Below are positions 21,616 to 33,039 of a DNA stretch of 64,000 nucleotides, in pieces. Source of the DNA: Trochalopteron elliotii (Eukaryota > Chordata > Aves > Passeriformes > Leiothrichidae); contig JANPWX010000546.1 in the NCBI GenBank assembly GCA_024734555.1, forward strand, positions 86,260-150,259, read 5' to 3'. The translations under genes and the position numbers were made by a program. The notes under the pieces were generated by a model that did not search any database, had not been told where the DNA came from, and saw nothing but the letters and a program-made list of their open reading frames with translations. How positions within the stretch are numbered: the stretch's first letter is position 1; each line of letters starts with the position of its first letter.

Positions 21616-24600
21616 TATCCCTGCTAAGCCTGCAATGTGCAGATGAACCAAACCAAGGTCGCAGAGATAAAAATGGAATTATTCCATTCCAGTGTGACAA
21701 AGTGACCTGGCTCATCCTGGGAAATGGTCTAAGAGGAAAAGCTCCAGAAGCTTCCAAGGCACAACTTTTCTCCCAAATTTCTGAGCACACAATGTTAAGA
21801 ACTGGGAAATGAAATTATTCTAAATCTTGTGGGCTTCTGCTCTCTGACAAGCCCCTCGTGTGATGAGTGGATGGTCCAGAATGGTCCAATCTGAAGATTC
21901 CTCCCAATAGATTTGATTTTGCAGAACCAAAACTTGCTCAAATCCTGCCCAGAGATCTTGGTTTTTCCAGGGAATTTTGAAAGAATCTTTAGTTTTGCCC
22001 CATTTTCGTTCTTCCCTGCCTTAAAATCCCTGGGATTTTGCAGCTGTTTTGCCTGAGCTCTTAGGGAATTAACTTGCTTTGGCTTAGTGTCCATATTCCC
22101 TTGTATCCAAGGAGTTTATGGGAAAAACAGTGGCTGTTTGGTCCTGGGTACCTCTTACTCTTCCCAAATATTTTGACTGAAAGTACCAACCAGGGGCACA
22201 GGTCCCTGTGGGACCCAGGCAGCCAATCCCAATTCTCTGAAAATCCACATAAAAGGACTTAAAAACCATTGTAAAGGGGATTAAAATTCATGTCAAAGTA
22301 GCATGGGAAGGCTTTCTGTGCTTTCCTTTTCCTCAGGAGCACCCTCTGCTCCATGGCTGGGACTGGCACTGACTTTGTCCCAGTATCCAACCCCAGCACA
22401 TGGCAGGGAGGGGACAGCAGGCCCTGGAGTCCAGGAATGCGGAATTTTGAGATGGCACTTCTGACCTGCCCCAAACCTTCAATATTCTCATCTAAAAGAA
22501 GAACAAGGAGACATTTTGTCCCAAATCAACCCATGCAGGGCTGACTGTGACCTCCAGCTGGGCTCCTTGTCCAAAGGAAGAAGGAATTAACTCTGGGATT
22601 GTCCCTTCCCCAGCAAGAACAGGACACTCCCCTGCTTTCAGTCAGGCCTGAAAAGAGTAAAAAAAATCCAGTGTTCAATGGTCAGCCACCAGCTGGACCC
22701 TGAGGTTCGCCTTAAATCATCTCCTGGTTCTTCCTGCTTTTCCTAAATTCAGTTTTCCCCCAGCTTCTGGTTCTTCCTGATTTTCCCAAATGCAGGATTC
22801 CCAGCACAAGAGCTGATCCCACAAGGCTGTGACAGCCCTGGATTCTCCTTGGAGAGCTCTGTGGCTCCTGTGCCTCTGTTCCACCCCTTGTGGGGAAATT
22901 TCTCCAGGAATTTAATATTGTTTGGAAAGCTGATCCCAGGAATGCATTTCTTAACCCCCCGCACCACTGCAGTGACATTGGCATTCCTGAGCACAGGAAT
23001 TCCCTGCCAGGTGCTGTCCCACTGCTCCAGCAGAACTGAAACTCTTCAGCTTTTTGGTTTCCTTTTTATTTATTTCTCCCTGAATGTCCCCTCCTGCTTC
23101 CCTGGCATCTGCAAAGAAGTGGAGAGCTCCAGTTCCCAGAGGAGCCTCCAGAGCTGGAGCAGCTTCTCCCCTGTCACAAGTGTCAACCAGGAGCTGGATG
23201 GGGTCTCTGCTTCCCAGCCAGGGGTGGGATCTGATCTCCCAAGTTTTCAGTGATTAGTGTTCAAGGGCCTTGATTAAAATCCTGCCTTGCCCAGTGGATC
23301 TGAGTGTTCTCTATTTCCAACATGACCTCAGTACGTGTTTGAATAAAAGCAGCATTAAAGGGTGTTTTTGGTCTTTTTGGTGTTTTTGGTCTTCTGGCGT
23401 GAAGGAGAATTTAGGGAGTTTCCATTTCCAGACTTTGGAAGAGTAAAAGTCCCAGCCAGGCCGGGTATTATTGACAAAGGCTGAGAAATAACATCCTCCA
23501 AAGGCCACAAATCTGCCTGTGAGGAGAGAGAATGATCACAACCATTAATCCTACCTGGATGTGGTTGTGCTGATGGTGCTCTAAGAACTCGTTTAGAAGA
23601 GAAATTAATTAATGAAGGTAAATTCGGGTGTCCAGGACTCTTTAGCAGTGACTTTCTGGTGACCAGGTGAGTGTCACTGTCACCACAGGCTCCCTGTACC
23701 TGCACCCTCTGGGGTAATTAACCCTCTCTGGGTAATTGGCTGCTGCTGTGTGGCTGAACCCAAGCTGCTGGCACCTCATCTTTTTAAGAAAGGAGATGTT
23801 AATGAGCTTAATTGTCTCCTTGCACCCACAGGGTGATTATCCCTCCCCGATACAAGGGAGGGGAGGACTCAGCACTTCTGAGAGTTCCCCAACCTCATCA
23901 ACAGCCTGAGCCGGGCTTTTTTTTAATGAGCTTCTGAGGTTTGCAGTGATTCCCCTCCCGTGCAGGGGCTGACAGCAGGACAGAGCAGCGCCAGCCAGAC
24001 ATTCTCTGTGTGTCAGGTTGTTCAATAATAATCACAGTGCTCATCCACTTAAAACCAAATCCCTCCAAATGAAAATGTCCTGCCTGACATGCTGGATGCG
24101 GCCCTGTGTGCACGGAAAGAAAACACATTCCCAGTCTGAAAAATCTGCTTTGTATTAGCCTGATGTTTAAGTCATTTGTCTTAGGCTGTAAAAAGACACA
24201 GTTGGAAGAAGCATAATGTGATGGGGGGAATATTGAAGCCTGTAAAGATCAATTTTAGGAGCAATTATTCTCTTTTCAAAATCAAAATTCAGTTCTGCTG
24301 GTCTTTGTACAGAGCCAACAAGGAAGCTCCTCATCCCCCCTGCAGTAAAACTCCAAATGCTGTTTCCTCCAGCTGCTCTCCCACACCCCAGTGCTGATCC
24401 AGCAGATGTTTGGGCAGGAGAAGTGGTAATGAACAGGAATTGGTGCTAATATTAAAATTAGCTGTTTTCATTTCAGCCTCCTACAAGCCCCAGGAACAAA
24501 ATCAATCCCTCTTTGACAGCTGAAAGGCAAATGTCCAAAGAGAAAGAAGGGCTCGTTTTCAGGTCCTGCCAATTTTCTGGGAAAGCAGAGAAGGGAAGAA

Positions 24601-24744
24601 ATGTAATCCCAGTGCTTGTTACAGATTTCTTAAGACAGTCCCTATTGGGAAGGCTCTGGAATGGTTTTCCATGATGGATGGAAAGGATGTTGCTTTGCAG
24701 GAGGTTGGGCTTAGACACAATGATTTTATGGTCTCACATTTGCC
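21616..24744. other. Unique sequence, with AT-rich conserved-element candidate at 23750-24330
   Basis: About 3.1 kb with no recognised transposon. A roughly 40-bp imperfect tandem duplication occurs at about 22722-22795 ('ctggttcttcctg' repeated). The part from 23.75 to 24.33 kb is free of recognisable repeats and has TTAATGAGC and TAATTG motifs, so it is a candidate regulatory element if the candidate exon belongs to a gene here. Confidence 0.35.
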
Positions 24745-25164
24745 ATACAAAGATGGAGAAGAATCTGGAGGGTCCATAGGAGGAGGAGCTGAGGGCACTT
24801 GGAATGTTCAGCTGGAGCAGAGGACACTGAGCTCAGACCTCCCCAGGGGCTGCAGCTCCTCCCAAGGGCAGCTCCAATCTCTGCTGTGGGACAGGGACAG
24901 CACCCAGGGAAGGGCTGGAGCTGGGCCAGGGCAGGCTCAGGCTGCAGATCAGGAAAGGTTCTTCCCCCAGAGGGTGCTGGCACTGCCCAGGCTCCCCAGG
25001 GAATGGGCACGGCCCCGAGGCTGCCAGAGCTCCAGGAGCCTTTGGACAGCTCTGCCAGGGATGCCCAGGGTGGGATTGTTGGGGGGTCTGGGCAGGGCCA
25101 GGGGCTGGATCAATGATCCCTGTGGGTCCTTCCAGCTCAGGATATTCCATCATTCTGTGATTTT
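24745..25164 (+). mobile_element. CR1 LINE, 3' end intact
   Basis: Third plus-strand copy of the subfamily at 9560 and 10966. It runs from 'gagaagaatctggaggg' through 'ggaatgttcagctggagcag' and 'caggaaaggttcttccccc' to the terminal 'attctgtgattt' near 25153. The open frames inside it are shadows. Confidence 0.93.
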
Positions 25165-25556
25165 TTGAAATCCTTTCCTATTGCAGTTCCCAATGGGAAA
25201 TGACTCTGGATGAATTCGAATGAGCAGCCTACTCTGGGCAGTAGTGGATATCTCCTCCTCCCCATGACCATGAGGGCTCCAAGGGGCAGAGTTCAGTGTT
25301 GGGAATGCAGCTGGTACCAGCTTGGAAAACACCCAGGTGGGAGAACTCAGACTGTTCTGGGTCACCCTCTGTGGTCACCTCCCTGCTCAGAGACTAAACC
25401 AGGAGCACAGTGAGGAGAAAGGGAGATAAAATGGGATCCAGGAGATAGAAATGTATTTACTGATGGGTCTGGGTTGTTATTCAGTAGATATAGGGATAAA
25501 ATAGTGCTGGGCATAAAGTCCCCTTTGATATCTTTGGGGAGCTCTAGGCTTAGACT
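25165..25556. other. Non-coding sequence left of the satellite
   Basis: About 390 bp with no recognised element. The transition into the satellite is abrupt at about 25557. Confidence 0.45.
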
Positions 25557-26366
25557 TTGTCACTGCTGTGTCTCTGCTCTGTGTCACTGCCCTGTGTCTC
25601 TGCCCTGTGTCACTGCCCTGTGTCACTGCTCTGTGTCACTGCCCTGTGTCTCTGCCCTGTGTCACTGCTCTGTCACTGCCCTGTGTCACTGCACTGTGTC
25701 ACTGCTCTGTGTCACTGCCCTGTGTCTCTGCCCTGTGTCACTGCTCTGTGTCACTGCCCTGTGTCACTGCCCTGTGTCACTGCCCTGTGTCACTGCCCTG
25801 TGTCACTGCACTGTGTCACTGCCCTGTGTCACTGCTCTGTGTCTCTGCCCTGTGTCACTGCCCTGTGTCACTGCCCTGTGTCTCTGCCCTGTGTCACTGC
25901 ACTGTGTCACTGCTCTGTGTCACTGCTCTGTGTCTCTGCTCTGTGTCACTGCTCTGTGTCACTGCACTGTGTCACTGCACTGTGTCACTGCTCTGTGTCA
26001 CTGCTCTGTGTCACTGCCCTGTGTCACTGCCCTGTGTCTCTGCCCTGTGTCTCTGCCCTGTGTCACTGCTCTGTGTCACTGCTCTGTGTCACTGCCCTCT
26101 GTCTCTGCCCTGTGTCACTGCACTGTGTCACTGCTCTGTGTCACTGCCCTGTGTCTCTGCCCTGTGTCACTGCTCTGTGTCACTGCTCTGTGTCACTGCC
26201 CTGTGTCACTGCACTGTGTCACTGCTCTGTGTCACTGCTCTGTGTCACTGCCCTGTGNGTCACTGCACTGTGTCACTGCTCTGTGTCACTGCTCTGTGTC
26301 ACTGCCCTGTGTCACTGCTCTGTGTCACTGCCCTGTGCCACTGCTCTGTGCCACTGCCCTGTGCCA
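25557..26366. repeat. 13-bp satellite, array 1
   Basis: Tandem units of 13 bp, 'ctgtgtcactgcc' with variants, run for about 810 bp. Variants with 'tgtctctgcc' are common here, the 11-bp short unit occurs about once, and the 'tgccactg' variant appears only in the last 35 bp beside the LTR. One undetermined base at 26258 marks an assembly uncertainty, so the copy number is unreliable. All three plus-strand frames are open because the unit has no stop in any phase. They give a 13-residue cysteine-rich periodic peptide that should not be taken as a gene. Confidence 0.97.
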
Positions 26367-27036
26367 TGGTTTTCTCACCCGAGATTCCGGCTGTTAAGAG
26401 TCCTTGGCCCTCTCAAAGCCCTGAGCTGCATCGCATGAAAAAGCAGAGTCTCCAAGGCCTTGTTTTCAGGTTTCTCGTGTTGTTTATTATTTGATATCTC
26501 AAAGTTTTCTCCGCACCCAGCTGAGGTCTGGACAGCGGCTGGGACACGAGGCGACTGACCCTCGGTGAGGCGGTGCTCTACTCTTATACAGATAACTACG
26601 TGTCCATTATTTACTAATTTGTGCCAATGCCTAGTGCCTATACTAGAAAGGTCACTTGTACCTTAACCCAATCCCCTCAAATTACTTTGTGTCATCACTA
26701 CCTCAGAAGATGGAGCAGAGGAAGAAGGAGAAGAACCTAGGGCAACACCCTAAATCCTCCATCTTGTCCCCCATTTACCTCTATACTAAGAACCCTAAAA
26801 CTACAAAATTTTTCACCCTGTGCTGTGCTAAGCTACTATTTTCACACCCTTGGGGTTTGCAATTCTTCCCCTAGTGCTGGAAGCTTTTCCCATGGACTAA
26901 AATCAAACTCGGTGTCTTTCCGGGCTATGTGCCAAGGTCTCCAACCCCCCTGGACTGACTTCACACCCCCTGTCCAGGGTTCAAACTCTCTTCTTCAGGT
27001 CCCAGGTCACCCAAAGGGATGCCCTGGACTCCGACA
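26367..27036 (-). mobile_element. Retroviral LTR, family 2, embedded in satellite
   Basis: This 670-bp element closely matches 50214-50884 over its whole length. On the minus strand it starts TGTCGGAGTCC and ends in CA. A poly(A) signal (TTTATT on plus at 26483-26488) and a TATA-like motif (plus 'cttatacagataac', about 26583) are in the expected order for an LTR. No target-site duplication is visible. A polypurine tract directly precedes its 5' edge on the minus strand, so it looks like the 3' LTR of a largely deleted provirus. Confidence 0.9.
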
Positions 27037-27122
27037 TCTCCCCCTCCTGTTTGCACCAAAAACACCTCTTGGACAGCTTTGTACGTACAAAGCTTTGTTC
27101 AAGCGCATGTGCGGTGTTGTAT
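27037..27122 (-). mobile_element. Proviral remnant with polypurine tract and palindrome
   Basis: About 86 bp lie between the LTR and satellite array 2. On the minus strand the bases next to the LTR are 'aggagggggaga', the form of a retroviral polypurine tract used to prime plus-strand DNA synthesis. Neither 50214-50884 nor 55060-55594 has such a tract at the same edge. The remnant contains a perfect 20-bp palindrome at 27075-27094. No coding sequence remains. Confidence 0.6.
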
Positions 27123-28280
27123 CTGTGTCACTGCCTTGTGTCACTGCTCTGTCACTGCCCTGTGTCACTGCTCTGTGTCACTGCCCTGTGTCACTGCTCT
27201 GTGTCACTGCTCTGTCACTGCCCTGTGTCACTGCTCTGTCACTGCCCTGTGCCACTGCCCTGTGTCACTGCTCTGTGTCACTGCTCTGTCACTGCCCTGT
27301 GTCACTGCTCTGTCACTGCCCTGTGTCACTGCACTGTGTCACTGCCCTGTGTCACTGCTCTGTGTCACTGCTCTGTGTCACTGCCCTGTGTCACTGCTCT
27401 GTCACTGCTCTGTGTCACTGCCCTGTGTCACTGCCCTGTGTCACTGCTCTGTCACTGCTCTGTGTCACTGCTCTGTGTCACTGCTCTGTGTCACTGCCCT
27501 GTGTCACTGCTCTGTCACTGCTCTGTGTCACTGCTCTGTGTCNCACTGCTCTGTGTCACTGCCCTGTGTCACTGCACTGTGTCACTGCCCATTGTCACTG
27601 CTCTGTGCCACTGCTCTGTGTCACTGCCCTGTGTCACTGCTCTGTGTCACTGCCCTGTGTCACTGCTCTGTGCCACTGCTCTGTCACTGCTCTGTGTCAC
27701 TGCACTGTGCCACTGCTCTGTCACTGCTCTGTGTCACTGCCCTGTGTCACTGCTCTGTGCCACTGCACTGTGTCACTGCCCTGTGTCACTGCTCTGTGCC
27801 ACTGCTCTGTGCCACTGCCCTGTGTCACTGCTCTGTGCCACTGCACTGTGTCACTGCCCTCTGTCACTGCACTGTGCCACTGCTCTGTCACTGCTCTGTG
27901 TCACTGCCCTGTGTCACTGCCCTGTGTCACTGCACTGTGTCACTGCACTGTGTCACTGCCCTGTGTCACTGCTCTGTCACTGCTCTGTGCCACTGCTCTG
28001 TGCCACTGCACTGTGCCACTGCTCTGTCACTGCTCTGTGCCACTGCCCATTGTCACTGCTCTGTGCCACTGCTCTGTGCCACTGCTCTGTCACTGCTCTG
28101 TGTCACTGCCCTGTGTCACTGCCCTGTGTCACTGCCCCGTGTCACTGCACTGTGTCACTGCCCTGTGTCACTGCTCTGTGTCAGTGTCCTGTGTCACTGC
28201 ACTGTGCCACTGCCCTGTGCCACTGCTCTGTGTCACTGCTCTGTCACTGCTCTGTGTCACTGCTCTGTCACTGCTCTGTC
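27123..28280. repeat. 13-bp satellite, array 2
   Basis: Same basic unit as array 1, about 1.16 kb, but with a different mix. The 11-bp form ('ctgtcactgct') and the 'tgccactg' variant are frequent, while 'tgtctctgcc' units are absent. One undetermined base lies at 27543. Frames of up to about 500 residues arise only because the unit lacks stops. Confidence 0.97.
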
Positions 28281-29133
28281 AGCACAGGCCACAGGATTAG
28301 ATACAAGGCCAGTCTGATCCACACAGGGCTGTGTATTGTTCCAATTTCAGCATTCTTTGCCCACAGAGGATCTGGAAGGGCAGCCTGGGGAGAAAGCTGC
28401 TGGAGGTGGATCTGGGCAGTGCCCAACTGCAGGTGGGGAGGGTCCAACCCTCTCCCAGGTGTGCTGGGGCTCTCTGATATCCAAGACAGAGTCAAGGAGC
28501 AGCATTTGAAGCATTGCTGGAAGGGCTCCCAACAGGAGCAGCTTTTTATTCCCTGACCTGAAGAGAGCAGCTGGCCCTGCCTGCCTTGTGTTAGCCCAGC
28601 AGCAAGGAACCAGCCAGGAGGGGGCCAATTCCCAGGAAAAATGCCTCAGCCATCAGCCTTCAACCTTTTCTCTTTCTCAGCTCTGTGTCTCGAGCCAGCT
28701 TTTCTTCATCAGGGATTCCTCACTGTTACAGGGTGATGTGTGTGTCACTCTGTGCAGTGAACCAGGGGTCAGGTGGACATTCCAAAGCCTTGCAGGGAGT
28801 TAAAGGGTTCCAGTTTCACAGGGGTGAGCAGCAGAATGTGTGTTCTGAGGTGGGATTTGGTGTTTCTTGGTGCTTGCCTTGAGCCTGGTGGGCTGGAGAT
28901 GTCTGCAGGTGGATTGTGGATGCTGGAACACCTCCAGCCCAACAAAGCCCTCAGTGCCAGCACCCCCTGGGGCTCGGGGCTGTGTCCCTCAGCCAGTTTT
29001 TGGAGGTGTGAAGGTGCCTGACTCAGACTTTGCTTAATCCTGCAGAGAACTAAGGCAGGGGCCCCCTGTGGTTTGGATTATTGCCTGCTTAGATCAGACA
29101 ACATTGGTGCAGCAGGAAAAGAAAGGACTAGGT
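28281..29133. other. Non-coding sequence
   Basis: About 850 bp without a recognised exon or transposon. Confidence 0.4.
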
Positions 29134-29164
29134 AGTCCTAGTCCTAGTCCTAGTCCTAGTCCTA
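29134..29164. repeat. (AGTCCT)n hexanucleotide microsatellite
   Basis: About five copies of a 6-bp unit, perfect. It is not the vertebrate telomere repeat. Confidence 0.95.
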
Positions 29165-29734
29165 ACATGGGTGAACCTCAACATATTTCCATGAGCAGGA
29201 GAAGTGAGGACTCATTTTGAACAAAACCACCACAACCAACACAGTTCAATGTCTGGAGCTGAGACTTCAGTGGCCCAGAACAAGCTTGGACAACATTTTA
29301 AGTCCAGGGAGAAACCTCCTGAGTAGAATTTTGTCTACCTGCCACTGGGAATAGAAATTTGCAGCCAGCTTTACAAAGGTGTTGTCCCATCCCTTCCAGA
29401 GTGGGATTTGAAGTAGCTGAGGAACTTGCACAAGAACAGAAAAATAAGCAACAGGAGCAGGGCCTGACCCTTTGGTGTCCTCAGAGAGGAGGTGACACCA
29501 GGGAAAGGCAGGATTCATGCTGGCAGGAATCTGTGCCCAACCACACCACCAGGTGGGACAGGGCTCCTGCGGCTTGGCAGCCACCACTTTGTGCGTGTGA
29601 CAGTGACACAATTGTGTCGCCCCTCTTGTCCCTGACAACTACAAAAACACAGAGGCCATGCAAGGATTTTGCTTTCTGTTCCCAAGAGGAAAAGGGAGAA
29701 ACTTTGAATGGGGCTCTGGGCAGCCTGAGGTACC
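29165..29734. other. Non-coding sequence
   Basis: About 570 bp with nothing recognised. Confidence 0.4.
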
Positions 29735-29808
29735 TGTTCATTGCAGGGCTTGGGATGAAATGGCCTTTAAAGCTTCCTTCCAACCCAAATATTCTCTAAT
29801 TCCATGAT
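29735..29808 (+). mobile_element. Short CR1 3'-terminal fragment
   Basis: The plus strand shows 'gcagggcttgggatgaaatg', 'cctttaaagcttccttcc' and an end 'attccatgatt', the last part of CR1 with its terminal repeat. Confidence 0.8.
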
Positions 29809-30230
29809 TTTGTGCCCTCTCCGCCTGCTCTTGTCCTTTCCTGACACATTTATTGCTTTGGCCATTGCAGCCTCAATTTTTGGAGGTTTCTGATCTTTGT
29901 AATCTTCTGATCTTTGGTCTTTTAGACAGCAGCATTTTGTCATCACAGTGCGGGCAATAATCATTCCATAACTGCTTCTGTCTTAGAGCAAAGCAAAATA
30001 ATTCTGACCCGGGCTCAGAGGAAATGTCACACACCTCAGGCCAATGGGAGAAAATTGATCCCTGTGCTGACAATTGAACAGCCATGGAGATGTTCTTTTG
30101 CCACTTGGAAAGGTCATCTCCCCTCTTCCTCATGTCCCCCAGACAGTGTCTGGCACGTGCCATGGACTGTGTCTCCTTCTCAGTGACGTCCCCAAATCCA
30201 TCTTCCAGTTAATTGTCATGGAATATCCAC
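29809..30230. other. Non-coding sequence with overlapping minus-strand frames
   Basis: Two overlapping minus-strand frames (29767-29964 and 29873-30163) have a charged, protein-like composition. No splice-site pattern, domain or family was recognised, so no gene is called. Confidence 0.3.
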
Positions 30231-30431
30231 CAGAATGATGGAATATCCTGAGCTGGAAGGACCCACAGGATCATTGATCCAGCCCCTGTCCCTGCCCAGA
30301 CCCCCCAACAATCCCACCCTGGCCATCCCTGGCAGTGCTGTCCAAAGGCTCCTGGAGCTCTGGCAGCCTCGGGGCCGTGCCCATTCCCTGGGGAGCCTGG
30401 GCAGTGCCCAGCACCCTCTGGGGGAAGAACA
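30231..30431 (-). mobile_element. CR1 LINE 3'-end fragment
   Basis: Reverse complement of the 9560/10966/24745 subfamily 3' end. It begins with the terminal repeat ('cagaatgatggaatatcc') and reaches 'caccctctgggggaagaac'. Confidence 0.92.
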
Positions 30432-33039
30432 ATCCAACACTAGGACCATGTCATCTCCAGCTGGGTAATACCTCTAAGCCTCCTTCAGGAGCTCCTGGGC
30501 TCCTGTCTCAGCTTTTCCAAGCTGCAACTTTGCAATATAAAAGCTTGGGATGCTTTTCACCATGTGCCTGATGCACAGCTCCGTGTTCCTCTGCCTGTCC
30601 CTTCAGTCAGGCTGTTGCCAGGCTGCAGCAGAGCTGCCAGCACAGACATTCCTACAGGGAAGCAGCTGTTTTCCCTCTAATCCTGCCCAGGTGTGTCCCA
30701 GGGAGAGGCTGTGCCCCACCTGACAGTGCCCTGCAGAGCAGCACTGTTCCCACTTCAGCAGTGAAGCATTTTAATTAATTGTCAACAGTTTTTTAATATA
30801 TAGATTTAGCAGCTCTGCCTGAGTAAATGCTGTTTGAGAGATTAAATTCTGTTTGGATTAATGGCCTCTGACAGCTTTTCCTACTTTGCAAACAAAGTGG
30901 GTTTGAAGTGTAATAAAACAGAGCGTGGGATGCATTGAACACGGGGAGCTGCTGGAGCCAGGAGCAGAGGGAAACCTCGGTAGCCTCCATCCAGACGAGC
31001 CCTCAGGGTGGGCAAACACAACCTCCAGGCACAAAGGGCTTTGTCTGATGTGGTTTGTGCTCTCCCAATGCCTGGTGTCCTGTTTTTCCACCTCCGTCCC
31101 CACTCCAAGCACACCCTGAGCTGTTCCTTCTCCTTGGGCCATGGTGGAGAGGAGAATAAAGCACATTATGGGAGTTCTGCTTCCCAGGAAAGCTCAGAGA
31201 AGACAGTTTGTGGATCCCAGGATCTCGTGTAGGTTTTCCCTGGTTTTACAGCCAGTCCCAACTGGATCAGACTTTTAGATGGAGTATGACAATGATGAGT
31301 GAAGCCTTTCCAGCAGGGCACAGCTTCTGTTCCATGCACAGTTCCCATTCCATGTTTTTGAGGCTGAGGTGCAGTTTAGAGACCCAGACCATGGAGAGAG
31401 GGGAATGAAGAAACAGAATCCCCAGGAAGCTGCAGCCAAGCAGCTGCATGGGCTGAGCCAGTGCTACAGGAGGGCTGCAGCCAGCTGGGAATCTGTCTCC
31501 AAACCTCAGGAAAATGCCCTGACAGCCTCCTCTCCATGATAACAGAGATCTCCTCCTTCCCATGATATAACACAGACATCCTCTGGGCTGCTGGGAACAG
31601 CAGGAAAGACCTTGGAGATGATGCCCACGTGTCCAGGGGAAGGGTTAAGGCACCTCTTCCTTTGTACTCCAGGTTTATAAACTCCCCCAAGATAGAGATG
31701 AGGCTCAGGAACCAGGAGCTCTGGAAAGGATGTCCCACCCAAAATAACTCTGTCATTTGCACAGAAACCTCACACATCCTGTCCCCAAGGCACTTCACAA
31801 ACCCTGAGGTGCCTTCACTGCACATTTCACAGAAATATTTCAGTGGATGATGAAGTTCTGGTTCCCCCTTCCCAGGAAGCCTCGGCTGAGTTTGTGTAGC
31901 TTTGGTGTGGATCTCAACAAGGGCATTGGTTCAGAGCCCACCTACCCTGATCTGTCCTGATCTGTCATCACTCAGAGTTTTAGGACACCTCCAGCTTCCT
32001 GTTCACTGAATTTTGGAGTTGGGACGCACAAAACCATCAAGACAAAACTCAGGAGAAGGAGGAGCAGCAAACTCCCCTCAGCTGAGCAGGTGCCCTGCTC
32101 CTCCTTTGAATGAACTTGTTGGATTTCTGAGTGTTTTAAAGTCGAGGCTGGAGAACTCTTAAATGTGGATATGTTTTATTCATGACAGTGGAACTTTCAG
32201 ACATTAAAGCACACGGGTTGGATGACAGTTTTATGAACTTGAAATGAATGATCGTAACAAAGGACTCCAAACGTATTAGGAAGTAATTATCAAATAACTT
32301 GTTAATGGTATCCAGGAGCTCTATAATGTGACAGAGCACTGCTCTAAACTCTAAACCCTCATGTGATTATTTTGGGGCTGGGAAGGAGCAAACTTCAGCT
32401 TCAAAGGCAATGAAAATGTTCATTACAAATAACATTCAATAACTAACAATAATCAGGATTAATGGCACTGTCAATGCTGATTCAGCCAGGAGGAATTTTT
32501 TTAAGTTAAAAGTGTACCCAAAAATCATTTGAAGCAGAAGTTGTTTTCCCGAATCATATTATTTCATAGCAAAATCATTTCCTTGGACACACACTGACCT
32601 TCTCAGTGTGGCTGAACATGGATTGCCTTTCATCCAGGATGGAGGCAGGGGGAATGATTAGAGATAAGGGGTGTTATCAACAGTAATTCACTGGAGCATG
32701 TGCTGGATCAATGGGAGTCTTTAAAGTGAAATTGTGGTGTCTCTTTCCTAAACCTCTGCTTTAAATCAGCCCCACGTGGAGGCACAGAACACACAGTGCA
32801 AATTCTACTGGTGTAAAACTGGAACTGCCACCTCTCAGGAACCTCCAAGACCACAAAATGATATTTTACCCTATGTTGGTTCACAAAGCAGGTTAGAAAA
32901 TTCCCCTAAATATTTTATTTTGGCACCGCAAATATTTTGATTTGGATGCATTTTTAACACTTTATATCAGTTCTTGTATCCATAGACAGATTATCCATGT
33001 TATAGAACATCTGTGCATTAGCATTGAATTGGCCTCAGT
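30432..33039. other. Unique sequence, AT-rich candidates at 30760-30910 and 32140-32600
   Basis: About 2.6 kb without a recognised transposon or exon. Two AT-rich parts with little internal repetition could be conserved regulatory elements. The rest looks ordinary. Confidence 0.35.

Noticed and set aside
25474..26494. Three overlapping frames of about 300 residues
   Set aside because: Same satellite artefact in array 1.
25557..28280. CRISPR-like repeat array
   Set aside because: Units are contiguous with no unique spacers, and the genome is avian.
27051..28556. 501-residue open frame and its overlapping companions
   Set aside because: Translation of the 13-bp satellite, open in three frames at once, crossing a single undetermined base.
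29134..29164. Possible interstitial telomere repeat
   Set aside because: The unit is AGTCCT, not TTAGGG or its complement.
29767..30163. Two charged minus-strand frames that look protein-like
   Set aside because: No splice-site context, frame continuity or recognised family; kept only as a note.
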